From Acidobacteriota bacterium (GTDB lineage Bacteria > Acidobacteriota > Polarisedimenticolia > Polarisedimenticolales > Polarisedimenticolaceae), in assembly GCA_029861955.1 (NCBI GenBank), contig JAOTYK010000018.1:20194-84193 (forward strand): DNA of 64,000 nt, given 5' to 3'. Positions 53,513 through 61,529 of this stretch are shown piece by piece. The notes beneath the pieces are model-generated. The model searched no databases and had not been told where the DNA came from. It saw nothing but the letters and a program-made list of their open reading frames with translations. The position numbers and the translations under genes are program-made. How positions within the stretch are numbered: the first letter of the stretch is position 1; every line of letters starts with the position of its first letter.

Positions 53513-54925
53513 TCAGCTGTGGATCGGACGACCGTGAACGCTGAGTGCGGCTTCGCCCATCGCCTCTGCAAGAGTCGGATGGGCATGAACCGCCTGAAAA
53601 ATCGATTCGGCAGTGGCTTCGAGGTTGACGGCGGCCGTAGCCTCCGCGATCAACTCCGTGGCGTGGGGGCCGACGATGTGGACACCGATCACCTCGTCGT
53701 ACTTCTTATCCGTGATCATCTTGATGAATCCACCGGTCTCGCCGAGGATCTTCGCCTTCCCGCTGGCCGAGAAGGGGAACTTGCCGATGGCCGTTTCAAT
53801 CCCGCGGCGTTTGGCCTCGGCCTCGGTCAGGCCGATGGACGCCACTTCCGGGGTGCAATAGGTGCATGACGGAATCTTGTCGTAGTCGATCGGGTGGGCC
53901 GACCCGCCGGCGATATGTTCCGCCGCGATGATGCCTTCGTGGGAGGCGACGTGGGCCAGCGCCTGCGTCGGGAGGATGTCCCCGATGGCGTAGACACCCG
54001 GCTCGCCGGTCTGCATCATCGAGTCGACCTCGATGAATCCTCGTTCATCGACCTTGACCTTCGTGCCCTTCAGGCCGATGTCGTCGGTCAGCGGGCGCCG
54101 ACCGATGGCAATCAGGAGGACGTCCGCCTCCAACGTCTGTTTCTTGTTCTTCTTCTCGGTGTGAACCTTGACCGAGCCCTTGCCTTTTTCGACGCCGGTC
54201 ACCCGGTTCCCGACGTGGACGCCGATCCCACGTTTCTTGAACGCACGCTGGAGCTCCTTACCGAGATCCTGGTCCTCGATCGGGACCAGGGTCGGCAGTA
54301 GTTCGACGACGTCGACGGTGGCCCCGAAGCTCCGATAGATCGATGCGAACTCCACGCCGACCGCACCGGCACCGATCACGATCATCGATTTCGGGATGCG
54401 ATCGATGAACAGTGCGTGGTCGGAGTTGATCACCCGCTCGCCATCGAACTCGACACCCGGCATACCGCGGACCGCCGAGCCCGTGGCGAGGATCGTGTGG
54501 GTACTCCGGATCGTGTACGCCGCACCCTCGATCGGAGTGACCTCTACCTGGCCCTTGCCCGCGAGACGGCCGCGACCGCGGATCAACTCCACGCCGTTCT
54601 TCTTGAAGAGATAGGAGACGCCGTTGGCATTGGCATCGACGACCTTCTTCTTATAGTCGTGGACGGCATCCAGCTGGATCTCCGCCCCTTCGACCTGGAC
54701 ACCGAACTGCGCCGCGTGCCGCGCCGTATCGAGAACCTCGGCGGAACGGAGCAGCGCCTTGGTCGGAATGCAGCCCCAGTGAAGGCAGGTGCCTCCGGGT
54801 GCCTCGGCCATCTCGATGACGGCGGTCTTGAGCCCGAGTTGGGCGGCCCGGATGGCCGCGACGTAGCCTCCAGGACCGCTTCCGATCACCGTGACATCGA
54901 ACGATGGGTTGGCGGCAGCCGACAC
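53513..54925 (-). CDS. lpdA: Dihydrolipoyl dehydrogenase
   Basis: Reoxidises dihydrolipoamide with NAD+ (E3). 470 residues. FAD motif IGSGPGGYVAA (14-24), redox disulfide C47-x4-C52 in GGTCLHWGCIPTK, an NAD motif around VIGAGAVGVEFA, and the C-terminal catalytic His in HAHPTLAEAMGEA. First gene of the leftward lpd-E2-lipB-lipA set. The FAD-binding first residues and the ATG at 54925 agree with family length. Confidence 0.95.
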   Translation of the reverse strand: MSAAANPSFDVTVIGSGPGGYVAAIRAAQLGLKTAVIEMAEAPGGTCLHWGCIPTKALLRSAEVLDTARHAAQFGVQVEGAEIQLDAVHDYKKKVVDANANGVSYLFKKNGVELIRGRGRLAGKGQVEVTPIEGAAYTIRSTHTILATGSAVRGMPGVEFDGERVINSDHALFIDRIPKSMIVIGAGAVGVEFASIYRSFGATVDVVELLPTLVPIEDQDLGKELQRAFKKRGIGVHVGNRVTGVEKGKGSVKVHTEKKNKKQTLEADVLLIAIGRRPLTDDIGLKGTKVKVDERGFIEVDSMMQTGEPGVYAIGDILPTQALAHVASHEGIIAAEHIAGGSAHPIDYDKIPSCTYCTPEVASIGLTEAEAKRRGIETAIGKFPFSASGKAKILGETGGFIKMITDKKYDEVIGVHIVGPHATELIAEATAAVNLEATAESIFQAVHAHPTLAEAMGEAALSVHGRPIHS

Positions 54926-55178
54926 GGCAGTCTCCTTCGACAGTGTCTGTTCGCCATCGTCGAACGTGTCCGGTGATTACGGAGACGTCCGTTCCGAGTC
55001 GGGGGGAATATCCCTCTCTTTGCTGGAATCTCGGACTCTCGGTGGCGGAAAGGCACTCTATCCGAGGGGTTGGGGAGCGTCAAGGATCTCCCCCTGTCGC
55101 AACGAAAGTTCGGGGCGTGGCTGCCGTTCGGGTCGGCTCCCTGCTAGCCTGACGCCCCGCCTCCGGAGATCGCTACCG
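54926..55178 (+). other. 253-base divergent intergenic region
   Basis: Separates lpdA (leftward) from the DUF2203 gene (rightward). No further gene is visible. An extended -10-like TGC-TAGCCT precedes the DUF2203 start, but no -35 is convincing on either strand. Confidence 0.4.
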
Positions 55179-55508
55179 ATGGAACCCCTGTTCACGCCTC
55201 GCAGCGCGACCGCCGCGTTGGACCGCCTCAGACCTCTCGTCGAACGGGTTCGGGAGACCCACCTCCATCTCGAGCGATTCCCCAGCCCTCCCCGGGAGGG
55301 CGATCAACCGGTTTCGGCGGCCCGCTTCACGCTTCTGATCCGTCATCGTCAGCTGGTGGCGGGATTGCGTCGTCAGGGGGTCGAGGTCCAGGACGGGCGT
55401 GCCGGGAAGATCCGTTTCCCCGCCTGTCGTCGGGGTCGCCGAGTCTGGTTGATCTGGACCCTGGGTGAGGACGGCGTCCGTCATTGGAGTGAAGCGGATG
55501 AGGGCTGA
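55179..55508 (+). CDS. DUF2203-family protein
   Basis: 109 residues. It begins LFTPRSATAALDRLRPLVERV and ends with the strand pair GKIRFPACRRGRRVWLIWTLGEDGVRHW, matching the helical-hairpin-plus-beta layout of DUF2203. No function is known for the family. GGAG lies ahead of ATG 55179. nuoB follows with its own promoter. Confidence 0.75.
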   Translation: MEPLFTPRSATAALDRLRPLVERVRETHLHLERFPSPPREGDQPVSAARFTLLIRHRQLVAGLRRQGVEVQDGRAGKIRFPACRRGRRVWLIWTLGEDGVRHWSEADEG

Positions 55509-55513
55509 ATTTC

Positions 55514-55542
55514 TTGCCCTCGTTCCGGGCCTGGGCTACATT
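55514..55542 (+). promoter_or_regulatory. Promoter of nuoB
   Basis: TTGCCC (55514-55519), 17 bp, TACATT (55537-55542). The start near 55549 leaves about 15 nt with GGAG before the ATG. Confidence 0.55.
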
Positions 55543-55563
55543 TGGGCCGAGGAGTGACCGACC

Positions 55564-56109
55564 ATGTCCGAAAGCCTTCCGATCCTTCATCAGCGTCCCC
55601 CGGAGGACGCCGATCAGATCGCTTACACCACCAAGGTGCACGAGTTCATCAACTGGGGCATCGGATGGGGACGTAAGAACTCCCTGTGGCCGATGCCGAT
55701 GGGTCTCGCCTGTTGCGCCATCGAGTTGATGGCCACGGTCGGACCGCGATACGACGTCGCCCGATTCGGCGCCGAGGCGATGCGATTTTCCCCGCGTCAA
55801 GCAGACATGATGGTCGTGTCCGGCACCGTCACCAAGAAGATGGCCATTGCCGTCAAGAAGATCTACGACCAGATGCCCAACCCGCGCTGGGTCATCTCCA
55901 TGGGTGCCTGTGCCTCCTCCGGTGGTATGTACCGCTCGTATTCGGTGGTCCAGGGTGTCGACGAGATCTTGCCCGTCGATGTCTACATCAGTGGCTGCCC
56001 GCCACGCCCCGAGGCCTTGATCGAGGCGATCATGGAGATTCAGCGGAAGATCACGCGTGGTGAGAAGAGCGCCTCGGAACTCGCGACCCACACCGACCCC
56101 GTCTCCTGA
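55564..56109 (+). CDS. nuoB: NADH-quinone oxidoreductase subunit B
   Basis: Peripheral-arm subunit of complex I holding cluster N2, the final electron donor to quinone. 181 residues. All four N2 ligands are visible: adjacent C50-C51 (GLACCAIE), C116 (GACASSGG) and C145 (SGCPPRPEA). It is unusual in that nuoA and nuoC/D are not beside it; the gene stands apart from a classical nuo operon, and nuoI lies 3.3 kb downstream. Confidence 0.96.
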   Translation: MSESLPILHQRPPEDADQIAYTTKVHEFINWGIGWGRKNSLWPMPMGLACCAIELMATVGPRYDVARFGAEAMRFSPRQADMMVVSGTVTKKMAIAVKKIYDQMPNPRWVISMGACASSGGMYRSYSVVQGVDEILPVDVYISGCPPRPEALIEAIMEIQRKITRGEKSASELATHTDPVS

Positions 56110-56113
56110 GATC

Positions 56114-57235
56114 GTGACCGAAGACGACCTCCAGTCGTCCCCGCTGACCCAACGCCTCCAGGCGAGGATCCGTGACGGGGGAACGCTCTCGTTCGCCGAG
56201 GTCATGGAGACCGCGCTCTACGACTCTCAGCACGGGTACTACCGTGCCGGGCCCACCCGCGTGGGTCCCGAGGGCGACTTCTTTACCGCCGCCGACATCG
56301 GCAGCGGTCTCGGACGTTGTTTCGCCCGGCAGCTGGCGGAGTTCGACGCCGCGATGGGTTCGCCGGATCCGTTCGACATCCTCGAAGTGGGTTCGGGTAG
56401 GGGCACGCTGGCCCGCGACCTCCTGGACCATCTACCGGAGCCTCTCCGTGGGCGGGCGAGATGCACGCTGGTCGATCGATCGCAGGGGATGCGAGAGGAA
56501 GCCCGCCGGAACACGCCCGAAGCCCGTGTGGTAGCACCGTCCGAGCTTGGCGCCGTGATGGCGGGCCGAACCCGGGGCGCGTGGCTCGCCGTAGAGTTGT
56601 TCGATGCGTTGCCGGTCCACCGTGTCGTGCGTCGTGGGAGCACGTTGATGGAGCGGCGCGTGGATGCCGATCTGCAATTCATCGACCAACCCGCCGGCGA
56701 TGAGATCGCCGACTGGGCCGAACGTTTCGGTGCGGCGCCCCACGACGGGATGCAGGCGGAGGTCTGTCTGGCGATGGGCGAGGTCTTCGATCAAATCGAC
56801 CGGGTGTTCGACGAGGGACTTGCGATCATCGTCGACTACGGCGACGAGGCCGAGCCCCTCTACAACCGTCGCCCTCACGGGACGCTCATGGCCTATCACC
56901 GGCACGGCACCTCCGACGATCTCCTGGCCTGCCTGGGTCAACAGGATCTGACGGCCCACGTCAATTTCACCGCGTTGTCCGAGCATGCATCGACACGAGG
57001 CTGGGAGAGCCTGGGGCTGACGACCCAGGATCGATTCCTGATCGGCAACGGGATCCTGGAGGCGTTTGAGGCGACCGACATCGAGATGTCTCGAGATCCC
57101 CGGCGGGTGCGTGAGCGTCGACGGGTCATGCAGTTGATCCACCCGGAGGGGATGGGGCGCACGTTCCGGGTCCTGCTCCTGTGCAAGGGACAGCAGCCGC
57201 GTGAGACCCTCGGAGGCCTCCAGAAGCCGTTCTGA
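56114..57235 (+). CDS. MidA/NDUFAF7-like SAM-dependent methyltransferase
   Basis: 373 residues. SAM motif I lies in ILEVGSGRGTLARDLL (about 98-113) after the family N-terminus LTQRLQARIRDGG...FMETALYDSQHGYY. AVELFDALPVHRV and IIVDYGDEAEPLY are the conserved post-motifs of this family (DUF185). Its human member NDUFAF7 dimethylates an Arg of complex I subunit NDUFS2, homologous to NuoD. The gene starts 4 bases after nuoB, so a complex I assembly role is strongly suggested by context. GTG 56114 was chosen over in-frame starts inside nuoB. Confidence 0.85.
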   Translation: MTEDDLQSSPLTQRLQARIRDGGTLSFAEVMETALYDSQHGYYRAGPTRVGPEGDFFTAADIGSGLGRCFARQLAEFDAAMGSPDPFDILEVGSGRGTLARDLLDHLPEPLRGRARCTLVDRSQGMREEARRNTPEARVVAPSELGAVMAGRTRGAWLAVELFDALPVHRVVRRGSTLMERRVDADLQFIDQPAGDEIADWAERFGAAPHDGMQAEVCLAMGEVFDQIDRVFDEGLAIIVDYGDEAEPLYNRRPHGTLMAYHRHGTSDDLLACLGQQDLTAHVNFTALSEHASTRGWESLGLTTQDRFLIGNGILEAFEATDIEMSRDPRRVRERRRVMQLIHPEGMGRTFRVLLLCKGQQPRETLGGLQKPF

Positions 57236-57237
57236 CT

Positions 57238-57246
57238 TGCTATCCT
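57238..57246 (+). promoter_or_regulatory. Possible extended -10 promoter of the ETF-QO gene
   Basis: TGC-TATCCT, 36 bases before the start codon, with no clear -35. Confidence 0.3.
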
Positions 57247-57281
57247 GAAACCGTCATCCGCTCGCCTCACGAGGAGAGATC

Positions 57282-58934
57282 GTGGCCGAAATCATCCCCG
57301 CAAAGCATCAACCCGATCTACCGAAGAAACTGATCCTCAGAGAGTCCCCCGACGATGAATCGATCCCGCTGGACGTGCTCTTCGTCGGTGCCGGACCGGC
57401 GGGGTTGGCCGGCGCTATTCGACTGGCGCAACAGGTCAAGGCGGCCAATGATGCAGGACACGGACCCGGAGAGATCGAGATTGGCGTTCTGGAAAAGGCC
57501 GAGTCGCTCGGCGAGCACAACCTCTCCGGCGCCGTCGTCAACCCGGACGCGTTTCGCGCACTCTTTCCCGACCTGACCGACGACCAACTGCCGTTTTGCG
57601 ATGCGGTCACACAGGAGCGGGTCTACTGGCTATCACAGTCGGGGTCGCGTCGGATTCCGGCACCACGGGAGATGCGCAACCACGGCTACTTCACCGCATC
57701 GATCTGCGAGATCGTCCGGTTCCTCGGCGAGAAGGCGGAGGCCCTGGGAATCAATGTCTTCACCGGATTCCCCGCAGAGTCGTTGTTGGTCGATGGGAAC
57801 AAGGTCATCGGCGTTCGCACGGTGGCGACGGGGTTGGATCGGGATAGCAACCCCGGGCCGAACTACATGCCACCCGGCGACATTACGTCGCGGGTGACCG
57901 TCCTCTGCGACGGGACCCGCAGTCCGTTAGCTCAGGCGTGGCAAGCCTGGCAACAGATCCAGTCTCCCAACCCGCAGATCTTCGCGTTGGGAGTCAAGGA
58001 ACTCTGGCGGACTCCGAAGAACCTCGACGGCATCGTCCACACGCTGGGCTGGCCGCTTCCCCGGTCTGCCTTCGGAGGCAGCTGGGCCTACCCGATGGGA
58101 GAGAACACGGTCTCGGTGGGGCTGGTCGTCGGTCTCGATTACCGGCAGCACTCCCTCGATGTCCATCAGCTCACGCAGCAACTCAAGGATCATCCGCTGT
58201 TCCGGGAGATGCTCGACGGGGGTGAGCTACTCGAGTGGGGAGCCAAGACGATCCCGGAAGGCGGTTTCCATTCATTGCCGGAGCGACTCCACGGGGATGG
58301 CCTGCTGATGGCCGGTGACGCCGCAGGTTTCGTCAACGTCGCCGCCTTGAAGGGGATCCACTACGCGATGCACTCGGGGCTGTGTGCGGCGGATACGATT
58401 CTTGATGCGCTGAAGGCCGATGACACCTCGAGTGCCGCCCTGGCGGGATACGATCGCCGGATCGCGGAGAGTCCCATTCGAACCGATCTGTATCGGACGC
58501 GGAACATGCGACTTGCGTTCAAGTCCGGGTTCTTCATGGGGGGTATCAAGGCGTTCATGATGGACCTCAGCCGCGGCGCATTTCCCGGCGGGCGGATCGC
58601 CAGCGAGTCCGACGCCGACGAACCCAAGGATGTGTCCCCGGCCGAGCCGTTCTCTCCGGACGGCAGCCGCACACTCAGCAAGGTCGATGCGGTCTTCCGC
58701 TCGGGTAACGCGACGCGAGACGACATTCCCGGCCATCTCACGGCGATCGAATCGGTTCCGGCGGAGGTCGCTCAGATGTACGAGCATCTCTGCCCCGCGG
58801 GAGTGTACGAATGGGATGGGGAACAACTTCGGATCAACGCGCCCAATTGCGTCGATTGCAAGGCGACCGATGTTCTGGGCCCACGCTGGATGCCTCGTGA
58901 GGGCGGCTCCGGGCCACGTTACAAGAAGATGTAG
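57282..58934 (+). CDS. Electron-transfer flavoprotein:ubiquinone oxidoreductase, one cluster Cys missing
   Basis: Passes electrons from reduced ETF (fatty-acid and amino-acid oxidation) to quinone at the inner membrane. 550 residues, GTG start. FAD motif VGAGPAGLAGA near the N-terminus; the quinone/membrane segment and GDAAGFVNVAALKG are typical. The [4Fe-4S] domain keeps C504 (CPAGVYEW), C523 and C526 (NCVDCKATD), but the fourth ligand, which is Cys in the mammalian enzyme (CVHCKTCD), reads T529. The cluster may use another ligand or be [3Fe-4S]. Confidence 0.93.
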   Translation: MAEIIPAKHQPDLPKKLILRESPDDESIPLDVLFVGAGPAGLAGAIRLAQQVKAANDAGHGPGEIEIGVLEKAESLGEHNLSGAVVNPDAFRALFPDLTDDQLPFCDAVTQERVYWLSQSGSRRIPAPREMRNHGYFTASICEIVRFLGEKAEALGINVFTGFPAESLLVDGNKVIGVRTVATGLDRDSNPGPNYMPPGDITSRVTVLCDGTRSPLAQAWQAWQQIQSPNPQIFALGVKELWRTPKNLDGIVHTLGWPLPRSAFGGSWAYPMGENTVSVGLVVGLDYRQHSLDVHQLTQQLKDHPLFREMLDGGELLEWGAKTIPEGGFHSLPERLHGDGLLMAGDAAGFVNVAALKGIHYAMHSGLCAADTILDALKADDTSSAALAGYDRRIAESPIRTDLYRTRNMRLAFKSGFFMGGIKAFMMDLSRGAFPGGRIASESDADEPKDVSPAEPFSPDGSRTLSKVDAVFRSGNATRDDIPGHLTAIESVPAEVAQMYEHLCPAGVYEWDGEQLRINAPNCVDCKATDVLGPRWMPREGGSGPRYKKM

Positions 58935-58969
58935 CCCGCAAGGGCCGTAAGTTGTTGAATCTACTTGGC

Positions 58970-58998
58970 TTGGGTCCGGTGCGGTCGTATGTTAGAAT
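58970..58998 (+). promoter_or_regulatory. Promoter of the Rieske-nuoI operon
   Basis: TTGGGT (58970-58975), 17 bp, TAGAAT (58993-58998), preceded by TGT to form an extended -10. The predicted leader is about 43 nt and contains GAGGAGAGG. Confidence 0.5.
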
Positions 58999-59047
58999 CC
59001 CGCTCGACGACCCGCAGGGGTCTCGCATAAGCGAGGAGAGGTACTCG

Positions 59048-59371
59048 ATGTCCCGCTGGGTCGCCGTCACCGAAGCATCGTCGATCACCGAGGGATGTGC
59101 GCGGACCATCCAGGTGGAGCATCATGCTCTTGCCGTCTTCAACGAGGCGGGCACGTTCTATGCCACGGACGATGCGTGTCCGCACCAGGGGGCGTCGCTT
59201 GCGGAGGGTGTGGTGATGGACGGCCGGGTCATCTGTCCGCTTCATTCCTGGGTCTTCGATCTGAAGACCGGTGCGTGTCCGAGAGAGAGTCATGAGCCGG
59301 TGGGGTGTTACCCAACACGGCAAACCGACGATTCGGTCGAAGTTTTGTTACCGACCGGGGAGCAGTCATGA
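59048..59371 (+). CDS. Rieske [2Fe-2S] protein, NirD-like
   Basis: 107 residues, the soluble small type. Cluster ligands are C44-P-H46 (DACPHQGASL) and C63-P-L-H66 (CPLHSWVFDL). No signal peptide or membrane anchor, so it is cytoplasmic, unlike the Rieske subunit of bc1. Small NirD-like Rieske proteins serve as electron carriers; no nitrite reductase is nearby. It overlaps nuoI by 4 bp (ATGA), which suggests it is co-made with complex I subunits. Confidence 0.9.
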   Translation: MSRWVAVTEASSITEGCARTIQVEHHALAVFNEAGTFYATDDACPHQGASLAEGVVMDGRVICPLHSWVFDLKTGACPRESHEPVGCYPTRQTDDSVEVLLPTGEQS

Positions 59372-59937
59372 AGGTTAATCGTGTTCGTCCGACGCTCTGG
59401 CATCGGCTCTACTTCCCGGCGATCCTGGCCGGGTTGGTCGTGACGCTGAAGCATATGTTCATGAAAAAGGACACGATGCAGTACCCGGAGACCAAGCGTG
59501 AACTGGGAGAACGTTATCGTGGCGTACCGGTTCTCGTCAAGGACCAGGACGGCCGCGAGAAGTGTGTCGGTTGCTACATGTGTCAGTGGGTCTGTCCGCC
59601 ACGCGCCATCTCGATCGAGGCGGCCGAGATTTCCAGCGACAGCGACCAACATCAAATCGAGAAGTACCCCGAGAAATTCGACATCAACATGTTGCGCTGC
59701 ATCTACTGCGGTCTTTGTGAGGAGGCCTGCCCCGAGGAGGCGATCTTCATGTCGAAGACCTACGCGGTCACGGGTTACAGCCGGGATCTGATGATCTTCG
59801 ACAAAGAGAAACTCTACGAGCTAGGTGGCGAGCGACAAGACGACATCAATAAGTGGTCCCCGGAGAACAAGGGCGCAAAGAGCCGGTCTCACGTCGCTGG
59901 CGACACGATCGCGGCGTCGACGGCGGGCTCCCATTGA
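59368..59937 (+). CDS. nuoI: NADH-quinone oxidoreductase subunit I
   Basis: Complex I subunit with clusters N6a and N6b. 189 residues. Ligand sets are C66-x2-C69-x2-C72-x3-C76 and C111-x2-C114-x2-C117-x3-C121, with P after each last Cys. An N-terminal hydrophobic helix (about 12-30) anchors it to the membrane arm. ATG overlaps the Rieske stop. The C-terminal tail of about 45 residues after the clusters is Lys/Ser-rich. Confidence 0.95.
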   Translation: MKVNRVRPTLWHRLYFPAILAGLVVTLKHMFMKKDTMQYPETKRELGERYRGVPVLVKDQDGREKCVGCYMCQWVCPPRAISIEAAEISSDSDQHQIEKYPEKFDINMLRCIYCGLCEEACPEEAIFMSKTYAVTGYSRDLMIFDKEKLYELGGERQDDINKWSPENKGAKSRSHVAGDTIAASTAGSH

Positions 59938-60512
59938 TGAACCGCCGGGCGTCATGGTCCGTCGCGATCCTGTTCTTCGTTGTCGCGACGACGCTGCCGG
60001 CAATGGCCGAGTATCGCGGCCACGTCTACGACGAAAACGACCAACCGCTCCCCGAGGCGTCCGTCTGTTACCTGGTACCGGGTGGCATCGACGGCATCTG
60101 TGCGATGACCGACGAACGCGGTCTCTGGGGACTGCCCGATAGCGAGCTGAAGGAGATCCGTATCAAGAAGCGCGGCTACCTACCCCAGGTGCTGTCGGCG
60201 GTTGCGCGGGACAAGCCGGTCAAGCTGTTCCCCTCGGCGACACTCAAGGTGAGGGTCCGAGACGCGGCCACGGGCGAAGGGCTGGACGGAAGCACCGTCA
60301 ACCTGCTATTCGCGAGCGGCCGGCGCCATGGCCCCTTCTTTCCCAATGACAAGGGGCTGACGGTGCGCACGCTTCGTCCCGGGATCGTACGCGTGATGGT
60401 TTCGGCCGACGGGTATGCCCTGCCAGAACCCCGTGAGATCGACCTCGTGGCGGCGGAAGAGACGGAAGTCATCGTCGAACTATGGTCGGTGGACGCTGCC
60501 AGCTCTAACTGA
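59937..60512 (+). CDS. Exported carboxypeptidase-regulatory-like protein
   Basis: 191 residues. Signal peptide about 1-24 (ends AMAE). Two beta-sandwich modules: YRGHVYDENDQPLPEASVCY...RGYLPQ and LKVRVRDAATGEGLDGSTV...ADGYALPEPRE, both of the CarboxypepD_reg type. No catalytic motif. ATG 59937 shares one base with the nuoI TGA, so it is translated from the same transcript. Function unknown. Confidence 0.7.
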   Translation: MNRRASWSVAILFFVVATTLPAMAEYRGHVYDENDQPLPEASVCYLVPGGIDGICAMTDERGLWGLPDSELKEIRIKKRGYLPQVLSAVARDKPVKLFPSATLKVRVRDAATGEGLDGSTVNLLFASGRRHGPFFPNDKGLTVRTLRPGIVRVMVSADGYALPEPREIDLVAAEETEVIVELWSVDAASSN

Positions 60513-60524
60513 GTCCCGCAGCCG

Positions 60525-61529
60525 TCAGGGAAACTCGACGGTCATCTTGCGGCGCTGCCCGCTGTAGCGCTCGGTCTCTTCCGGGTCGCCGATTCCAAAC
60601 AACGTGAAGCACTGGGTGCCACCGGCGATGACGACCAGGTCATGGTCGACGGCGATGTCCGTCGTCGTCGCAGAACGATGAACGACCGTCACGCCGCGTG
60701 AACGTGGAGCGTCGGGGATCCCGTCGAGGACCTCCATCGACGATCGGCCGTCCGTTACGACCAGAGCGCCCGAACCGACGTCAATCCTGTAGGCTCGAAT
60801 CGTCGTTGGAATCGTCGGAAGGGGAGTCAGGGTCTTGGCGTCGAGACGGAATGCCAGGATTCCGTCGTCGTCCGCGGCCAGATAGATCAAATCGCCGTCA
60901 ACGACCACATCCCAGACGGTCGCCTCGAGTCGACGATCGGTCAGTAGTCGCGGGGAAGACGGTCGCGAGATGTCATAGATTGAGAGGCCGGAACCGCTGT
61001 CGACGACGAACAGACGCTGATCCACGATCGCAATGGCCCGGACACGATCCCGCGCAGCGAGATGGGCGATCCGCTGCAACCGGTCGGCGTAGCGGGTCGA
61101 TATCACCTCCACGCCGTGGCGTCCCGCCGCGACGAACAAGGCGTCCCCGACCCACTCGAGTTGCCGGGCCTTTCCCGGAACTTCGTGCCGGTAGATCACC
61201 TGCATGCCGTCCTCGTGCTCGAAGTCGATCGAGTACACACCGTGGGTGCCGACGGCGATCATCGCGTAGCGGTCGCGCACGGCCATGTCCCACACGGCAT
61301 TCCGTAGGAAGAAGTTATCGATTGTCGTGGCCGAGTACGGATCGCTGACATCGTGCCAGACGAGGCCCCCGGTGCTGCCGACAAACAGGCGATCGCCGTC
61401 CAGGCGCACCGCATCACAACGACTCGGTGGCGGCGGCTGATTCTTCCTCTTCTTCTTCTTCGGTCGCGCATCCAGCGCCGAGACGCCGACGAGGAGAATC
61501 AAGACGACGGCTGCGAGGCGACGGATCAT
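60525..61529 (-). CDS. Exported beta-propeller protein (LVIVD-like repeats)
   Basis: 334 residues. Signal peptide about 1-22, then a basic KKKKRK stretch and a Pro run. The rest is built of about seven 40-residue units of the type D-x-LFV...G-x-G-x-VID/ISD-S-DP, e.g. RLFVVDSGSGLSIYDISRPS and DLIYLAADDDGILAFRL. These are the LVIVD-type propeller repeats. It overlaps the leuS stop by 4 bp and follows it on the same strand. Ligand unknown. Confidence 0.7.
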   Translation of the reverse strand: MIRRLAAVVLILLVGVSALDARPKKKKRKNQPPPPSRCDAVRLDGDRLFVGSTGGLVWHDVSDPYSATTIDNFFLRNAVWDMAVRDRYAMIAVGTHGVYSIDFEHEDGMQVIYRHEVPGKARQLEWVGDALFVAAGRHGVEVISTRYADRLQRIAHLAARDRVRAIAIVDQRLFVVDSGSGLSIYDISRPSSPRLLTDRRLEATVWDVVVDGDLIYLAADDDGILAFRLDAKTLTPLPTIPTTIRAYRIDVGSGALVVTDGRSSMEVLDGIPDAPRSRGVTVVHRSATTTDIAVDHDLVVIAGGTQCFTLFGIGDPEETERYSGQRRKMTVEFP

